Origin: Deltaproteobacteria bacterium 13_1_40CM_4_68_19
GTDB lineage: Bacteria > Myxococcota > Myxococcia > Myxococcales > 40CM-4-68-19
NCBI GenBank assembly: GCA_001918155.1
Contig: MNFJ01000174.1
Span: 1 to 50,541, forward strand
DNA: 50,541 bases
Direction of reading: 5' to 3'
Shown: piece by piece, positions 30,835 through 39,602 of the stretch
Layout: each line of letters begins with the position of its first letter
Position numbering within the stretch: the first letter of the stretch is position 1
Notes under the pieces: generated by a model
Databases searched by the model: none
Told to the model about the DNA's origin: nothing
What the model saw: the letters and a program-made list of their open reading frames with translations, nothing else
Position numbers and translations under genes: made by a program

Positions 30835-30848
30835 TCCGAAATTTCGGA
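30835..30848. promoter_or_regulatory. Palindrome in the grpE-dnaK gap
   Basis: TCCGAAATTTCGGA is a perfect 14-bp palindrome, AT-rich at the centre, about 47 bp upstream of the dnaK start. It could be an operator or part of an internal promoter for dnaK. No known consensus is matched; it does not fit CIRCE. Confidence 0.35.
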
Positions 30849-30869
30849 GGAAGCCCCGCGTGGGAGGAT

Positions 30870-31511
30870 TCAGCCTTGTCCCCCACCCTCGCCGTCCGTC
30901 GCCGGAGCGGCTTGCGCGGGGGTGCGAGGCTTGGCTACCACCACCGCGGCGGGCCGGACGAGCCGATCGTTGAGCTTGTATCCCCTCGCCATCTCCGTCA
31001 CCACGGTGCCGGCGGGCTCGTCGCTCTCCTGCTGCATCAGCGCCTCGTGCAGGCCGGGATCGAAGGGCTTCCCCAGAGCGGAGAACCCCGTCACACCGTG
31101 CTTGGCCAGCGTCGTCTCGAACAGCTTCTGCACCAGCCGAACTCCTTCGATGACCTGCCGCGGATCGTGCTGCTCGGCGTGATCGAGGGCGCGCTCGAGG
31201 TTGTCCATCACCGGCAAGAAGTCCTTGAGCAGACGTTCGATGCCGAACCGCTGCACGTCCTCCTTCTCCTTCAGCGCGCGCTTCTTGAAGTTGTCGAACT
31301 CCGCGGCCGTGCGCAGCAAGCGCTCGTGCGTATCCTTCAGGCGATCGGAGGTCTCGCGCGCGCGCTTGAAGGACTCCTCCAGCTGCGCCTGCAACATGGC
31401 GACCTTCTGCGGATCGGCGGCCTCGCCGCCGGAATCGGTGCCGCCCTCCGGCACCCCTCTCTCGTCGTCTACTGCGGCGCCGGGCGGGACCTGCGTATCG
31501 TCGGGAACCAA
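30870..31511 (-). CDS. grpE: Nucleotide exchange factor GrpE
   Basis: Releases ADP from DnaK. 213 residues from TTG 31509-31511, chosen because GGAGGAG sits five bases upstream; no ATG fits. Acidic disordered N-terminus (about 1-40), long dimerising helix (RARETSDRLKDTHERLLRTA then EFDNFKKRALKEKEDVQRFG), four-helix part (LLKDFLPVMDNLERAL) and beta domain (FDPGLHEALMQQESDE, VVTEMARGYKLNDRLVRPA). Ala/Gly-rich C-terminal tail. Lies between hrcA (65 bp) and dnaK (81 bp). Confidence 0.93.
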   Translation of the reverse strand: MVPDDTQVPPGAAVDDERGVPEGGTDSGGEAADPQKVAMLQAQLEESFKRARETSDRLKDTHERLLRTAAEFDNFKKRALKEKEDVQRFGIERLLKDFLPVMDNLERALDHAEQHDPRQVIEGVRLVQKLFETTLAKHGVTGFSALGKPFDPGLHEALMQQESDEPAGTVVTEMARGYKLNDRLVRPAAVVVAKPRTPAQAAPATDGEGGGQG

Positions 31512-31516
31512 GTCGT

Positions 31517-31523
31517 CTCCTCC
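31517..31523 (-). promoter_or_regulatory. Ribosome binding site of grpE
   Basis: GGAGGAG on the minus strand, five bases before the TTG at 31509-31511, decides this unusual start. Confidence 0.65.
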
Positions 31524-31576
31524 AAAAGAGGCGGTAACATAGCGCAGCGGAGCGCTCCGCCAAGGGGAGGCAGGGC

Positions 31577-32653
31577 TTATTCTTCGTCGGTCCCGTCGAG
31601 GGTGAGCCCGACGGTCCGGGCCGTCAACTCGACGAGGGGGACGACCCTGGAATAGTCCATCCGCGTCGGTCCGATGACTCCGAGCGCGCCGACCACTTCT
31701 CCCTTCAGCCGGTACGGCGCCGCCACGATCGCGAGGTCCGGTTCGACGATCCCGCTCTCCGCGCCGATGAAGATCCGCAGCTCCTGCGCCGCGAGCGTCC
31801 GGTCGAGCACGGCGAGGAGCCGCTCCTTCTCGTCCAGAGCGCGGAAGAGCGCGCGGATCTTGTCGAGATCGTGCGCCAGCGCCTTGTCCTCGAGGAGCGA
31901 GGCTTGCCCTTCGATGTGCACCGCGGGGGCCTCCAGCTGCACTGCCTCGGCGCCGAGTGCGAGCGCGCGCGCTTGCAGCTCGCCGAGCTCCCGCCGATCG
32001 CGTACCAGCTCCTCGCGCAGCCGCGAGCCGGCCTCGGCGAGCGTGCGGTCGGCGATCAGGGAGTTGAGGTACCTCGCCGCCTCGTCGAGCTGCGCGGCGG
32101 TCATCGGTTGTTGCAGCGCGACCAGCCGGTTGCGGACAGCGCCCGAGCGGGCGACGAGCACGGCGAGGAGTCGACCCTCGCGAAGCTGGAGAAACTCGAT
32201 CCGTTGCAGCCGCTCCGACTGTGGCCGGGGCGAGGCCACGACGCCGGCGTGATGGGTCAACGAATGGAGCACGCGCGACGCCGCCGTCATCAGGCCCTCG
32301 AGCTGCGTCGCCTCGTGCGCGCGCCGCGCGATCTGCTCCCGCTCTTCCGGCAGCGGCGGCTTCACGCGCAGGAGCGCGTCGACGTAGTAGCGGAACCCGT
32401 GCGCCGTCGGAATCCGGCCGGCGCTCGTGTGCGGCTTCTGCAAGAAGCCCATCTCCTCCAGATCGGACATCACCGAGCGCACGGTCGCCGACGACACGTC
32501 GACGTCCTGCCGCCGGGCGATCGCATGACTGCCTACCGGTTCTCCGCTGTGGATGTAATCGCGCACGATCGCCGCGAGAACACGGCGCGATCGTTCGTCG
32601 AGAGCGCCCTCGGCGCTCTTGGGAAATCCCGCGGTCGTTGCGCGCGCAGCCAT
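31577..32653 (-). CDS. hrcA: Heat-inducible transcription repressor HrcA
   Basis: Represses chaperone operons by binding CIRCE; its folding needs GroEL, so it senses free chaperonin. 358 residues: N-terminal winged helix ([58 protein letters not shown]), dimer and GAF-like domains, and C-terminal [19 protein letters not shown]. It heads the hrcA-grpE-dnaK-dnaJ block. No CIRCE inverted repeat (TTAGCACTC-N9-GAGTGCTAA) is visible in the 95 bp before it or in the gaps of the block. There is no ribosome site before the ATG, which lies about 3 bases from the predicted transcript start. Confidence 0.95.
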   Translation of the reverse strand: MAARATTAGFPKSAEGALDERSRRVLAAIVRDYIHSGEPVGSHAIARRQDVDVSSATVRSVMSDLEEMGFLQKPHTSAGRIPTAHGFRYYVDALLRVKPPLPEEREQIARRAHEATQLEGLMTAASRVLHSLTHHAGVVASPRPQSERLQRIEFLQLREGRLLAVLVARSGAVRNRLVALQQPMTAAQLDEAARYLNSLIADRTLAEAGSRLREELVRDRRELGELQARALALGAEAVQLEAPAVHIEGQASLLEDKALAHDLDKIRALFRALDEKERLLAVLDRTLAAQELRIFIGAESGIVEPDLAIVAAPYRLKGEVVGALGVIGPTRMDYSRVVPLVELTARTVGLTLDGTDEE

Positions 32654-32662
32654 GGGTGAGGA

Positions 32663-32691
32663 ACGGTAGCCGGGTCACCTGCTCCATGCAA
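32663..32691 (-). promoter_or_regulatory. Candidate promoter of hrcA
   Basis: On the minus strand TTGCAT (32686-32691) and TACCGT (32663-32668) are 17 bp apart, the same -35 and spacing as the candidate before bfd. The predicted start is a few bases from the hrcA ATG, suggesting a leaderless mRNA. Confidence 0.3.
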
Positions 32692-32711
32692 CGGCCGGAC
32701 GTGAACGTCAT

Positions 32712-32739
32712 TTGCCCTTCGCGCGCCTCGGGATACAGT
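32712..32739 (+). promoter_or_regulatory. Candidate promoter of the chemosensory operon
   Basis: TTGCCC (32712-32717) and TACAGT (32734-32739), 16 bp apart. The receptor ATG is at 32749 with no ribosome site, so this transcript too may be nearly leaderless. Confidence 0.3.
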
Positions 32740-32748
32740 GGCGCCGAG

Positions 32749-34164
32749 ATGGCCACGCCAGCGCATCAGGAACTGCTCGGAACCGACGAGCACGAGGCGC
32801 CGCTGCGGTCGCTGGCGGCGCCGAGCCGGCCCCTGCCGCCGCAGGTTCCGAGCAGCCCCGGACTCAAACCCGTCCGTCCGTCCCGCGGCGGAGGCCAGTC
32901 CCGGCGGCTGGGATTGTTCTTCAAGGTCTTTTTCGGCGACATGAGCATCTGGGCAGTGCTCTCCGGCGTCCTCGTCTACGAAGTGATCCGCCGCGGGTTG
33001 GATCCGCAGCGCGCCATCGTCGGGGTGCTGGCCGGCCTGCTGGTCGCCGTCGCGGTGTCCGTCGGACTCAAGCAGATCGCGAACCGCGTCGTGCGGCTGA
33101 ACCGGAGCGCCCTCGAGATCAGCCGGGGCGATCTCTCCAAGGCGCTGCCCAGCGAGAGGCCCTCCTACCTCGGCGCCGACGAGGTCGACGAGCTGACCGT
33201 CGCCATCTCGCACATGCAGGAGAACCTCCGCGACCTGGTCCGGCACATCCAGAACACCAGTCGCGCCGTGGCCGATTCGGCCGATGAAATGCAGGTCTCC
33301 ACCGGCAACGTGACCGCGTCGGCGGAGGAGATCAAGGAGTCGATGGACCACATCGCCAAGGGCGCCGACGAGCAGCTCAGGCTGGTCGAACGGGCGAGCG
33401 CGCTGATCACCGGGATCGCCACCTCCATCAATTCCAGCGCGAACACCGCGCAGGCGGCGGCCGAGGCCGCCACGGCCACGTCCACGGCGGCGCAGTCGGG
33501 CGGAGCGGCGGCCCAGCTCGCGGCGGAGAAGATCAAGAAGGTCTTCGCCGAGATCGAGGCCGCCTCCGAAACCGTCTTCGCCTTCGGGGAGAAGACGCAG
33601 GAGATCAGCAAGATCGTCGTCGCCATCACCGGCGTGGCGCAGCAGACGAACCTGCTCGCGCTGAACGCGGCGATCGAGGCGGCGCGCGCGGGCGAATACG
33701 GCCGCGGTTTCGCCGTCGTCGCCGACGAGGTGCGCAAGCTCGCCGAATCGGCCGGCCGCTCCGCGGAGCAGATCAGCCGGCTGGCGCAGGAGATCAGCCA
33801 GCGCAGCCAGCACGCCGTGGCCGCGATGAGGGAGGGCATCGACGAGCTCGGTCAGGGGCGCGAGGACCTGGCCCAGATCATCCTTTCTCTGGACGAGGTC
33901 GTCCGCGCCACCCAGGAAGGCACCGCCCGCGTCACCGCCATCTCGCACGCCGCCAAGGAGCAGCTGGCCGGCTCCGAGGAGATGGTGAAGGCCATCCGCG
34001 AGATCCGCGAGGTCGCCTCCTCGAATGCCAAGAGCACCGAGGAGGTGTCCCGCGCCATCCGGGACCAGGCGGTGGTGACGGCGTCCATCGCCTCCGCTTC
34101 GCAGGAGCTGACCAACCTGTCCGTGGAGCTGCAGACGGTCGTCTCGCGGTTCAAACTGGAGTGA
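32749..34164 (+). CDS. Methyl-accepting chemotaxis protein without a periplasmic domain
   Basis: Chemoreceptor of 471 residues. Residues 1-55 are a Pro/Arg-rich cytoplasmic stretch. Two membrane helices (about 65-80 and 88-107) are linked by only about 8 residues, so there is no periplasmic sensor domain. A HAMP domain (about 108-165; [20 protein letters not shown]) leads to the signalling coiled coil, whose hairpin tip [20 protein letters not shown] is intact for CheA/CheW contact. It probably senses a membrane or cytoplasmic state. First gene of a tight operon; cheW starts 4 bp after its stop. Confidence 0.92.
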   Translation: MATPAHQELLGTDEHEAPLRSLAAPSRPLPPQVPSSPGLKPVRPSRGGGQSRRLGLFFKVFFGDMSIWAVLSGVLVYEVIRRGLDPQRAIVGVLAGLLVAVAVSVGLKQIANRVVRLNRSALEISRGDLSKALPSERPSYLGADEVDELTVAISHMQENLRDLVRHIQNTSRAVADSADEMQVSTGNVTASAEEIKESMDHIAKGADEQLRLVERASALITGIATSINSSANTAQAAAEAATATSTAAQSGGAAAQLAAEKIKKVFAEIEAASETVFAFGEKTQEISKIVVAITGVAQQTNLLALNAAIEAARAGEYGRGFAVVADEVRKLAESAGRSAEQISRLAQEISQRSQHAVAAMREGIDELGQGREDLAQIILSLDEVVRATQEGTARVTAISHAAKEQLAGSEEMVKAIREIREVASSNAKSTEEVSRAIRDQAVVTASIASASQELTNLSVELQTVVSRFKLE

Positions 34165-34168
34165 TCTG

Positions 34169-34588
34169 ATGCCCCGCGCCGTCATCTGCCTGCACGGAGG
34201 CAACCGCTACGCGCTGCCGCTTTCCGCGGTGCGGCGGGTGACCGAGATGACCTTCGTCTCGCGCGTCCCGCGCGCGCCGCCGGCGTTGCTCGGGGTGATG
34301 AGCCAGCAGGGGCGGGTCGCCGCCCTGATCGATCTGGGGCCGCTGGTCGGCCTGAAGGCCCGCCCGGCGCGCCCGGAAGGCAAGGTGGTAATGCTGCAGC
34401 GCCCGAGAGGTGACGTCGGGTTGTACGTGTCGGAGGTCGCCGGGATCGAGGAGATCCCCGCGGAAGCACGCGAGCTGAAGGAGCCGTCGGGAGCGGTGCT
34501 CGCGCAGGTGGATTCAGCCGAGGGTCCCGTGAAGCTGATCGATCCGGAGCAGCTGCAGCGGGCCATCGACAACCTGGTGGAGGCGTAA
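34169..34588 (+). CDS. cheW: Chemotaxis coupling protein CheW
   Basis: Links receptors to CheA. 139 residues forming two SH3-like subdomains: NRYALPLSAVRRVTEMTFVS, PPALLGVMSQQGRVAALIDL (the conserved G-x-hydrophobic-x-x-x-G...P-x-x-D-L region), and VGLYVSEVAGIEEIP. Short C-terminus. It lies between the receptor and cheY with 4-bp gaps on both sides. Confidence 0.92.
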   Translation: MPRAVICLHGGNRYALPLSAVRRVTEMTFVSRVPRAPPALLGVMSQQGRVAALIDLGPLVGLKARPARPEGKVVMLQRPRGDVGLYVSEVAGIEEIPAEARELKEPSGAVLAQVDSAEGPVKLIDPEQLQRAIDNLVEA

Positions 34589-34592
34589 AGCG

Positions 34593-34961
34593 ATGCCCCA
34601 GAGGCGAGTGCTGATCGTCGACGACGCGCTCTTCATGCGCAACACCCTGCGCGACATCTTCACCGCCGCGGGGTTCGCCGTCGCGGGAGAAGCCGACGAC
34701 GGGGTGCAGGCAGTCAACCTGTTCCGCGAGCTGAAGCCCGATCTCGTCACCATGGACATCGTGATGCCTTACAAGTCCGGCATCGATGCCACCCGCGAGA
34801 TCGTGCAGCACGATCCCAATGCCGTGGTGATCATGTGCTCTGCGCTCGGGCAGGAGTCGCTGGTGATGGAGGCCATCGAGGCAGGCGCCACCGACTTCAT
34901 CGTCAAGCCCTTCCGCGGGGAGGACGTGCTCGCGGTGGTGAAGAAGGTGCTCGGCGAGTAG
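34593..34961 (+). CDS. cheY: CheY-type response regulator
   Basis: Single receiver domain of 122 residues: acidic pair D10-D11 (LIVDDALFMR), phospho-acceptor D55 (LVTMDIVMP), S83 (MCSALGQ) in the place of the switch Thr, and K105 (FIVKPF). No output domain, so it acts by protein contact, as CheY does. Likely phosphorylated by the CheA encoded 5 bp downstream and dephosphorylated by the CheC-type protein. Confidence 0.95.
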   Translation: MPQRRVLIVDDALFMRNTLRDIFTAAGFAVAGEADDGVQAVNLFRELKPDLVTMDIVMPYKSGIDATREIVQHDPNAVVIMCSALGQESLVMEAIEAGATDFIVKPFRGEDVLAVVKKVLGE

Positions 34962-34966
34962 CCGTC

Positions 34967-36970
34967 ATGGCGCACGCGCCCCACAAGTACCTGCACGCCT
35001 TCGTCGCGGAAGCGACGGAACAGCTCGAGCAGCTCGCTTCCGAGCTGGTGAGGATCGAGCAGGAGGCTCCCGGCGGCGCGCTGTGGGATTCGATCTTCCG
35101 CCGCGTGCACTCCGTGAAGGGAAGCGCGGCGACCATCGGTCTCTCCGGCATCGTGGCCATCGCCCATGCCGCGGAGACCCTGATCGGCAAGCTGAAGGCG
35201 CAGCATGCGAGACCCGAGCGGACCCACGTCGACCTGCTGCTCCAGGCGACCGACGCGCTGGTGCAGGAGGTGCAACACGCTTCCGGAACCGCGCATGCGC
35301 CTCGCGCCGACGAGGGCGCTCCGCTCGCGCTCGCGGCGAGGCTCGCAGAGGCGTCCCGCCTCCTTCCCGACGGCGTCCCGACGCCGCCGCCCCGGATCGC
35401 GGCGCAGAAGCCGCTGGCGGACCCGGGGACCCCGAGGCTCGACGTCGCGTTTTCCCTCTCCAAGGCATGCCAGGCGCCGGGAGCGCGCAGCCTGATCGTG
35501 CAGCGGAAGCTGAAAGGGCTCGGCGTCCTGCTGGAGATGGACCCGCAGCCGGCCGCGCTGATGCAGAAGAGGGGCGGCGTTCGCGTCACCGCGCTGCTCG
35601 CCACCGCGCGCCCCACCGACGAGGTGCGCGCGGCGTTCGAGGGGATTCCGGAAGTGGAAGAGATCGAGGTGCGCCCGGCTCCCATCGCGAACGCGCCCAG
35701 CCCCGAGCCGCAAGCGGCCGAAGAGGGTGGCGCCGTGCGGGCGGTCCCCGATAGCGCCGGGACGGAGGAGGCGCGGACCGACGCGACCGTGCGCGTTCGC
35801 GCGCAGGCCCTCGATCAGCTCCTCGACCAGGCGGCCGAAGTGCTGCACGGGATCGCGCGGCTTCGCGAGGCGGCCCGGCACTTGCCGGAAAACGCCGCGG
35901 CGCAGTTCGAAGCGGAGATCGACCGCCTGCGCCGGACGGCTCGCGATCTGCACGGCCGCGTGATGAACGCGCGCCTGACGCCCTTCTCGTCGCTCACCGA
36001 GCGGCTCCCCCGCGCCATCCGCGATCTGGCACATCGCCTCGGCAAGGAAGTCGAGCTGGAGGTCCAGGGCGGCGCCGTCGAGCTGGACCGCACCGTCATC
36101 GAGGCACTGGCCGATCCGCTCACGCACCTCGTCCGCAACGCGGTCGATCACGGGCTGGAGACGAGTGCGCAGCGGATCTCCATGGGCAAGTCCGTGCGCG
36201 GCCTGCTCGTGCTGTCGGCGCGCCGCGAACGGGACAAGGTGCTGGTCGAGGTGAGCGACGACGGGGCCGGGTTCGACGGGGAACGGCTGCGGCAGCGGGC
36301 CATCGACATGGGAGCGCTCTCGCCCGACAGGGTCCCCGAGATCAACGAGCAGCAGAGCTACGAGCTGGCCTTCCTCCCCGGCCTCTCCACGCGGGACGAA
36401 GCGACGGATCTGTCCGGCCGGGGCGTCGGCCTCGACGCGGTCAAGTCCGCGGTAGAGGGGCTCGGCGGCAAGATCGCGCTCCGCTCCGCGCCGGGGAAGG
36501 GGTCGCGCTTCACGCTCGAGCTGCCGCTCAGCGTGTCGATGGCGAACCTTCTCCTGGTGCAGATCGGCGGCGAGTTGTACGGGCTGCCGATGACCCGCAT
36601 CGTCGCCACCACCGAATACGATCTTTCGGCGCGCGGCGGAGAAGGATTCGAGGCCCGGTCGCTCGCCGTCATGGGCCAGCTCGTCCGCGCCTATTCGCTG
36701 GCGAAGCTCTTCGGCCTTCCCTCGCTCGCGCCCCCAGGCCCGCGGCCATTCGCGGTGCTGGAGGTGGACGGGATCACCTTCGCGCTCTCGGTGGACCGGC
36801 TGGTGGGGCAAGAGGAAGCGGTCCTCAAGCCTCTCTTCCCCCCGATCGATCGGATCAAGGGCCTCGCGGGCACCACCGTGCTCGGCAACGGACGGCCACT
36901 GCTCGTGCTCGATCCGCGGGGGCTGCATGAGCTGGCGGAAGCCTCGCAGCGGCTTCGAGGGGCGGCCTGA
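34967..36970 (+). CDS. cheA: Chemotaxis histidine kinase CheA
   Basis: 667 residues in full CheA order. P1: HPt with H48 in RRVHSVKGSAATIGL. P2: about 158-236, a ferredoxin-like CheY-binding domain (LDVAFSLSKACQAPGARSLI ... VRVTALLATARPTDEV). P3: dimerisation helices about 275-345. P4: ATP site with N box HLVRNAVDHGLE, G1 VSDDGAGFD and G2 GRGVGLDAVK. P5: CheW-like, about 525-660 (YGLPMTRIVATTEYDL). ATG 34967 follows the cheY stop by 5 bp; the stop overlaps the next start (TGATG). A Pro-rich linker of about 40 residues separates P1 and P2. Confidence 0.95.
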   Translation: MAHAPHKYLHAFVAEATEQLEQLASELVRIEQEAPGGALWDSIFRRVHSVKGSAATIGLSGIVAIAHAAETLIGKLKAQHARPERTHVDLLLQATDALVQEVQHASGTAHAPRADEGAPLALAARLAEASRLLPDGVPTPPPRIAAQKPLADPGTPRLDVAFSLSKACQAPGARSLIVQRKLKGLGVLLEMDPQPAALMQKRGGVRVTALLATARPTDEVRAAFEGIPEVEEIEVRPAPIANAPSPEPQAAEEGGAVRAVPDSAGTEEARTDATVRVRAQALDQLLDQAAEVLHGIARLREAARHLPENAAAQFEAEIDRLRRTARDLHGRVMNARLTPFSSLTERLPRAIRDLAHRLGKEVELEVQGGAVELDRTVIEALADPLTHLVRNAVDHGLETSAQRISMGKSVRGLLVLSARRERDKVLVEVSDDGAGFDGERLRQRAIDMGALSPDRVPEINEQQSYELAFLPGLSTRDEATDLSGRGVGLDAVKSAVEGLGGKIALRSAPGKGSRFTLELPLSVSMANLLLVQIGGELYGLPMTRIVATTEYDLSARGGEGFEARSLAVMGQLVRAYSLAKLFGLPSLAPPGPRPFAVLEVDGITFALSVDRLVGQEEAVLKPLFPPIDRIKGLAGTTVLGNGRPLLVLDPRGLHELAEASQRLRGAA

Positions 36971-37581
36971 TGCAGCAGCGCCGGCCCCTCAATCCGCTGG
37001 AGCTCACGCCGCAGCAGATCGAGGCGATGCGCCAGCTCGCGCAATTCGGCTCCGCCGACGCCGCCCGGTCGCTCGGGAGGCTGCTCGGCACGTTCGTCGA
37101 GGCGGCGCCGCCCCGCGTACAGGTGGCGCCAAAGGGGGCGGTGGAGCGCGTGCTACAGCCGGACGGCGCCGCGTTCTCCGTTCATTTCGAGGTGGAAGGG
37201 GGAGCGCGGCTGCGCTGGATGATGCACGTGACGCAGGAGGGGGCGACGCTCATGGGCGGGCTCCTGCTCGGCGCGCCGGGCGGAGCCATCCAGAAACCGA
37301 CGCTGTATACGAGCGCCCTCGCGGAAATGTCGAACATCGTGGTGTCGAGCTACGTCGGCGGCGTCGCGGCGGCGGTCGGGTTGACCCTGGTGCCGTCGAT
37401 CCCGCACGTCGGCTCCGGCACGCTCGCCGACACCATGCAGGCGGCGTTCGGCGATCTCGATTCCACACTGCTGCTGGTGACGGACCTGCGACTTCCGGGC
37501 GTCCGCTACGCGGGGCGCATCGTGGCGACGCCCGTGGAGGAATCGCTCTCGCGCCTGCTCTCGATGCTGGGCGTCGTGTGA
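36970..37581 (+). CDS. CheC-type CheY-P phosphatase, one active site
   Basis: 203 residues with a CheC/CheX-like fold. The phosphatase motif S-x3-E-x2-N is present once, as SALAEMSNI near residue 120. The first half aligns with the other CheC repeat (EAMRQLAQFGSADAARSLGR) but its E-x2-N has been replaced, so only one active site remains. The middle is beta-rich (FSVHFEVEGGARLRWMMHV). With cheA overlapping by one base and cheY nearby, it probably dephosphorylates CheY. CheD, its usual partner, is not in the window. Confidence 0.8.
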   Translation: MQQRRPLNPLELTPQQIEAMRQLAQFGSADAARSLGRLLGTFVEAAPPRVQVAPKGAVERVLQPDGAAFSVHFEVEGGARLRWMMHVTQEGATLMGGLLLGAPGGAIQKPTLYTSALAEMSNIVVSSYVGGVAAAVGLTLVPSIPHVGSGTLADTMQAAFGDLDSTLLLVTDLRLPGVRYAGRIVATPVEESLSRLLSMLGVV

Positions 37582-37594
37582 TAGATCGCGCCCG

Positions 37595-38398
37595 ATGGAC
37601 GCGCGGGCGCTGCGAGAATTCCTGGAACTGGTCAAGGCGGGCGAGATCGCCATAGAGGACGCCGTCCGGCGGCTCGGAGAGCTGCCCGTCCAGCAGATCG
37701 CGGAGTTCGCGCAACTGGACGGCGAGCGCGCTCTGCGGATGGGCGTTCCCGAGGTCGTCTACGGAGAGCGCAAGCGTCCGGAGCAGATCGGCGCGCTGGT
37801 CGCGCGCCTGGTGTCGCTCGGCCAGGCGGTGCTGGTGACGCGCATGGCGCCCGAGGCGGAAGCCGCGGCGCTCGCGGCGGCGCCAACCGGCCGATACGAC
37901 CCGATCTCCCGCACGTTTTCCGCTCCGCCACCCGGGGGGCCGCCGCCCCGCGAAGGGCTCGTGGCGGTGGTCTGCGCCGGGACCACCGACATTCCCATCG
38001 CCGAGGAGGCCTGCGCGACTGCGCAGGTGGTCGGTGCCCAGGTGGAACGACTCTACGACGTGGGGGTCTCGGGATTGCATCGTCTGCTGCGGCACGCTCC
38101 GGCGTTGCGCCAGGCCGACGCGGTGGTGGTCTGCGCGGGCATGGAGGGAGCCCTGCCATCGGTCGTGGGAGGGCTCGTGGCGCGGCCGGTGATCGCTGTC
38201 CCGACCAGCGTCGGGTACGGCGCTTCCCTGGGCGGGATGGCGGCGCTGCTGGCGATGCTGAACTCCTGCGCCGCCAACGTCTCGGTGGTGAACATCGACA
38301 ACGGCTTCAGCGCGGGCTTCGTCGCCGCACTGATCGCGCGTCAGTCGCACGCCGCGCGCGCGGAAGGGGAGGGGCCACGGGAGGCGCGCACCAGATGA
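37595..38398 (+). CDS. larB: Nickel-pincer cofactor synthesis protein LarB
   Basis: Carboxylates and hydrolyses nicotinic acid adenine dinucleotide to pyridinium-3,5-dicarboxylate mononucleotide, the first step of the nickel-pincer nucleotide made for lactate racemase and related enzymes. 267 residues: N-terminal helical part (LREFLELVKAGEIAIEDAVR), then a PurE-like domain with VAVVCAGTTDIPIAEEA, GVSGLHRLL, CAGMEGALPSVVGGLV and VPTSVGYGASLGGMAAL. It starts 13 bp after the CheC stop and overlaps larC by ATGA (38395-38398). Confidence 0.93.
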   Translation: MDARALREFLELVKAGEIAIEDAVRRLGELPVQQIAEFAQLDGERALRMGVPEVVYGERKRPEQIGALVARLVSLGQAVLVTRMAPEAEAAALAAAPTGRYDPISRTFSAPPPGGPPPREGLVAVVCAGTTDIPIAEEACATAQVVGAQVERLYDVGVSGLHRLLRHAPALRQADAVVVCAGMEGALPSVVGGLVARPVIAVPTSVGYGASLGGMAALLAMLNSCAANVSVVNIDNGFSAGFVAALIARQSHAARAEGEGPREARTR

Positions 38399-39561
38399 GC
38401 ACGCTCGTCCTCGAGCCCGTCGGAGGAATCGCCGGCGACATGGTGATCGCCGCGCTCCTCCACCTCGGCGCTCCCCGCGCGGCGTTGGACGAGGGGCTGC
38501 GCCGCCTCGGGCTTTCCGGGGTCTCGGTGGAAGCGCGCGAAGTGGAGGTCGCCGGGATTCGCGCGCTCCACGTCGAGGTCCGCGCGCCCGAGGAGGGCCA
38601 CGCGCACAGGAGGTGGCGCGAGATCCGGGACCTCCTTTCCCGCGCCCGGCTACCGCCGCGCGCCGCCGAGCTGGCGCAGTCGAGCTTCGCGCTGCTCGCG
38701 AAAGCCGAAGGGCGCATCCACGGCATTGCGCCGGACGAGGTCGAGTTCCACGAGATCGGCGCCCTCGATTCCATCGTCGACCTGGTCGGGGCTGCGCTGC
38801 TGATCGATGCGCTCGCGCCGGGCCGCGTCGTGGCGCTTCCTCCTCCGTCCGGCGGAGGCACCGCGCTGACCGCGCACGGCGTCATTCCCGTCCCCGCTCC
38901 CGCCACGCTCGAGGTGCTGCGCGGGCGAACCCTGCGCCCGAGCGGTCCCGGTGAGCGGACCACACCGACGGGTGCGGCGATCCTCGCTGCCTGGACGGAG
39001 GAATCGCCGGCGGTTCCGGAGCTGACCGTCGATCGGATCGGCTACGGCGCGGGGACCAAGCGATGGGAAGACGCGCCCAATCTCTTGCGCGCGGTGCTCG
39101 GACGGACGGCGGCGCCGGCGAGCGAGGCGGCGTGGATGCTGGAAGCGAACCTCGACGACCTTTCTCCCCAGCTGATCGCCGCCGCGCTGGAGTCGGTGCT
39201 CGCTGCTGGCGCCTTGGACGTGTGGGTGGCGCCGCTCACGATGAAGAAGGGGCGGCCCGGGCATCTCTTCGGCGCCCTCGCAGCCGAAGCGTCCCGCGCT
39301 GCCGTCGAAACGGAGATCTTCAGGCAAACGACCACATTGGGGATCCGGGCGACGCGCATCGAACGGCGTGTCCTCGAGCGGGAGATGGTGGAAGTCGACA
39401 CGCCGTACGGAAAGGTGCGCGTCAAGGTCGGCCGCCTCTCGGGGACATTGGTCAACGTCGGGCCGGAATTCGAAGACTGCAGGCAGGCGGCCGAGCGGTC
39501 GGGCGTTCCAGTGAAGGAAGTGATGGCGGCCGCTCTCTCGGCATTTCGTGGAGCTCGCTGA
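38395..39561 (+). CDS. larC: Nickel-pincer cofactor insertion enzyme LarC (single frame)
   Basis: CTP-dependent cyclometallase that inserts nickel into the pincer nucleotide. 388 residues in a single frame, uniting what are the LarC1 and LarC2 parts in Lactobacillus, where a programmed frameshift is needed. Signatures: LEPVGGIAGDMVIAALLHLG, EVEFHEIGALDSIVDLVG, PVPAPATLEVLRG, GERTTPTGAAILAAW, and C-terminal MLEANLDDLSPQ with MKKGRPGHLF and TTTLGIRATRIER. larE (sulfur insertion) and larA are not in the window. Confidence 0.94.
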   Translation: MSTLVLEPVGGIAGDMVIAALLHLGAPRAALDEGLRRLGLSGVSVEAREVEVAGIRALHVEVRAPEEGHAHRRWREIRDLLSRARLPPRAAELAQSSFALLAKAEGRIHGIAPDEVEFHEIGALDSIVDLVGAALLIDALAPGRVVALPPPSGGGTALTAHGVIPVPAPATLEVLRGRTLRPSGPGERTTPTGAAILAAWTEESPAVPELTVDRIGYGAGTKRWEDAPNLLRAVLGRTAAPASEAAWMLEANLDDLSPQLIAAALESVLAAGALDVWVAPLTMKKGRPGHLFGALAAEASRAAVETEIFRQTTTLGIRATRIERRVLEREMVEVDTPYGKVRVKVGRLSGTLVNVGPEFEDCRQAAERSGVPVKEVMAAALSAFRGAR

Positions 39562-39602
39562 CTCGCGGTAGAGTTTCCGGTCGGGGGACGAGAGACCGAC
39601 CG

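Noticed and set aside
38395-39561. Programmed frameshift in larC
   Set aside because: The gene is a single open frame from ATG to stop, so no frameshift is needed.
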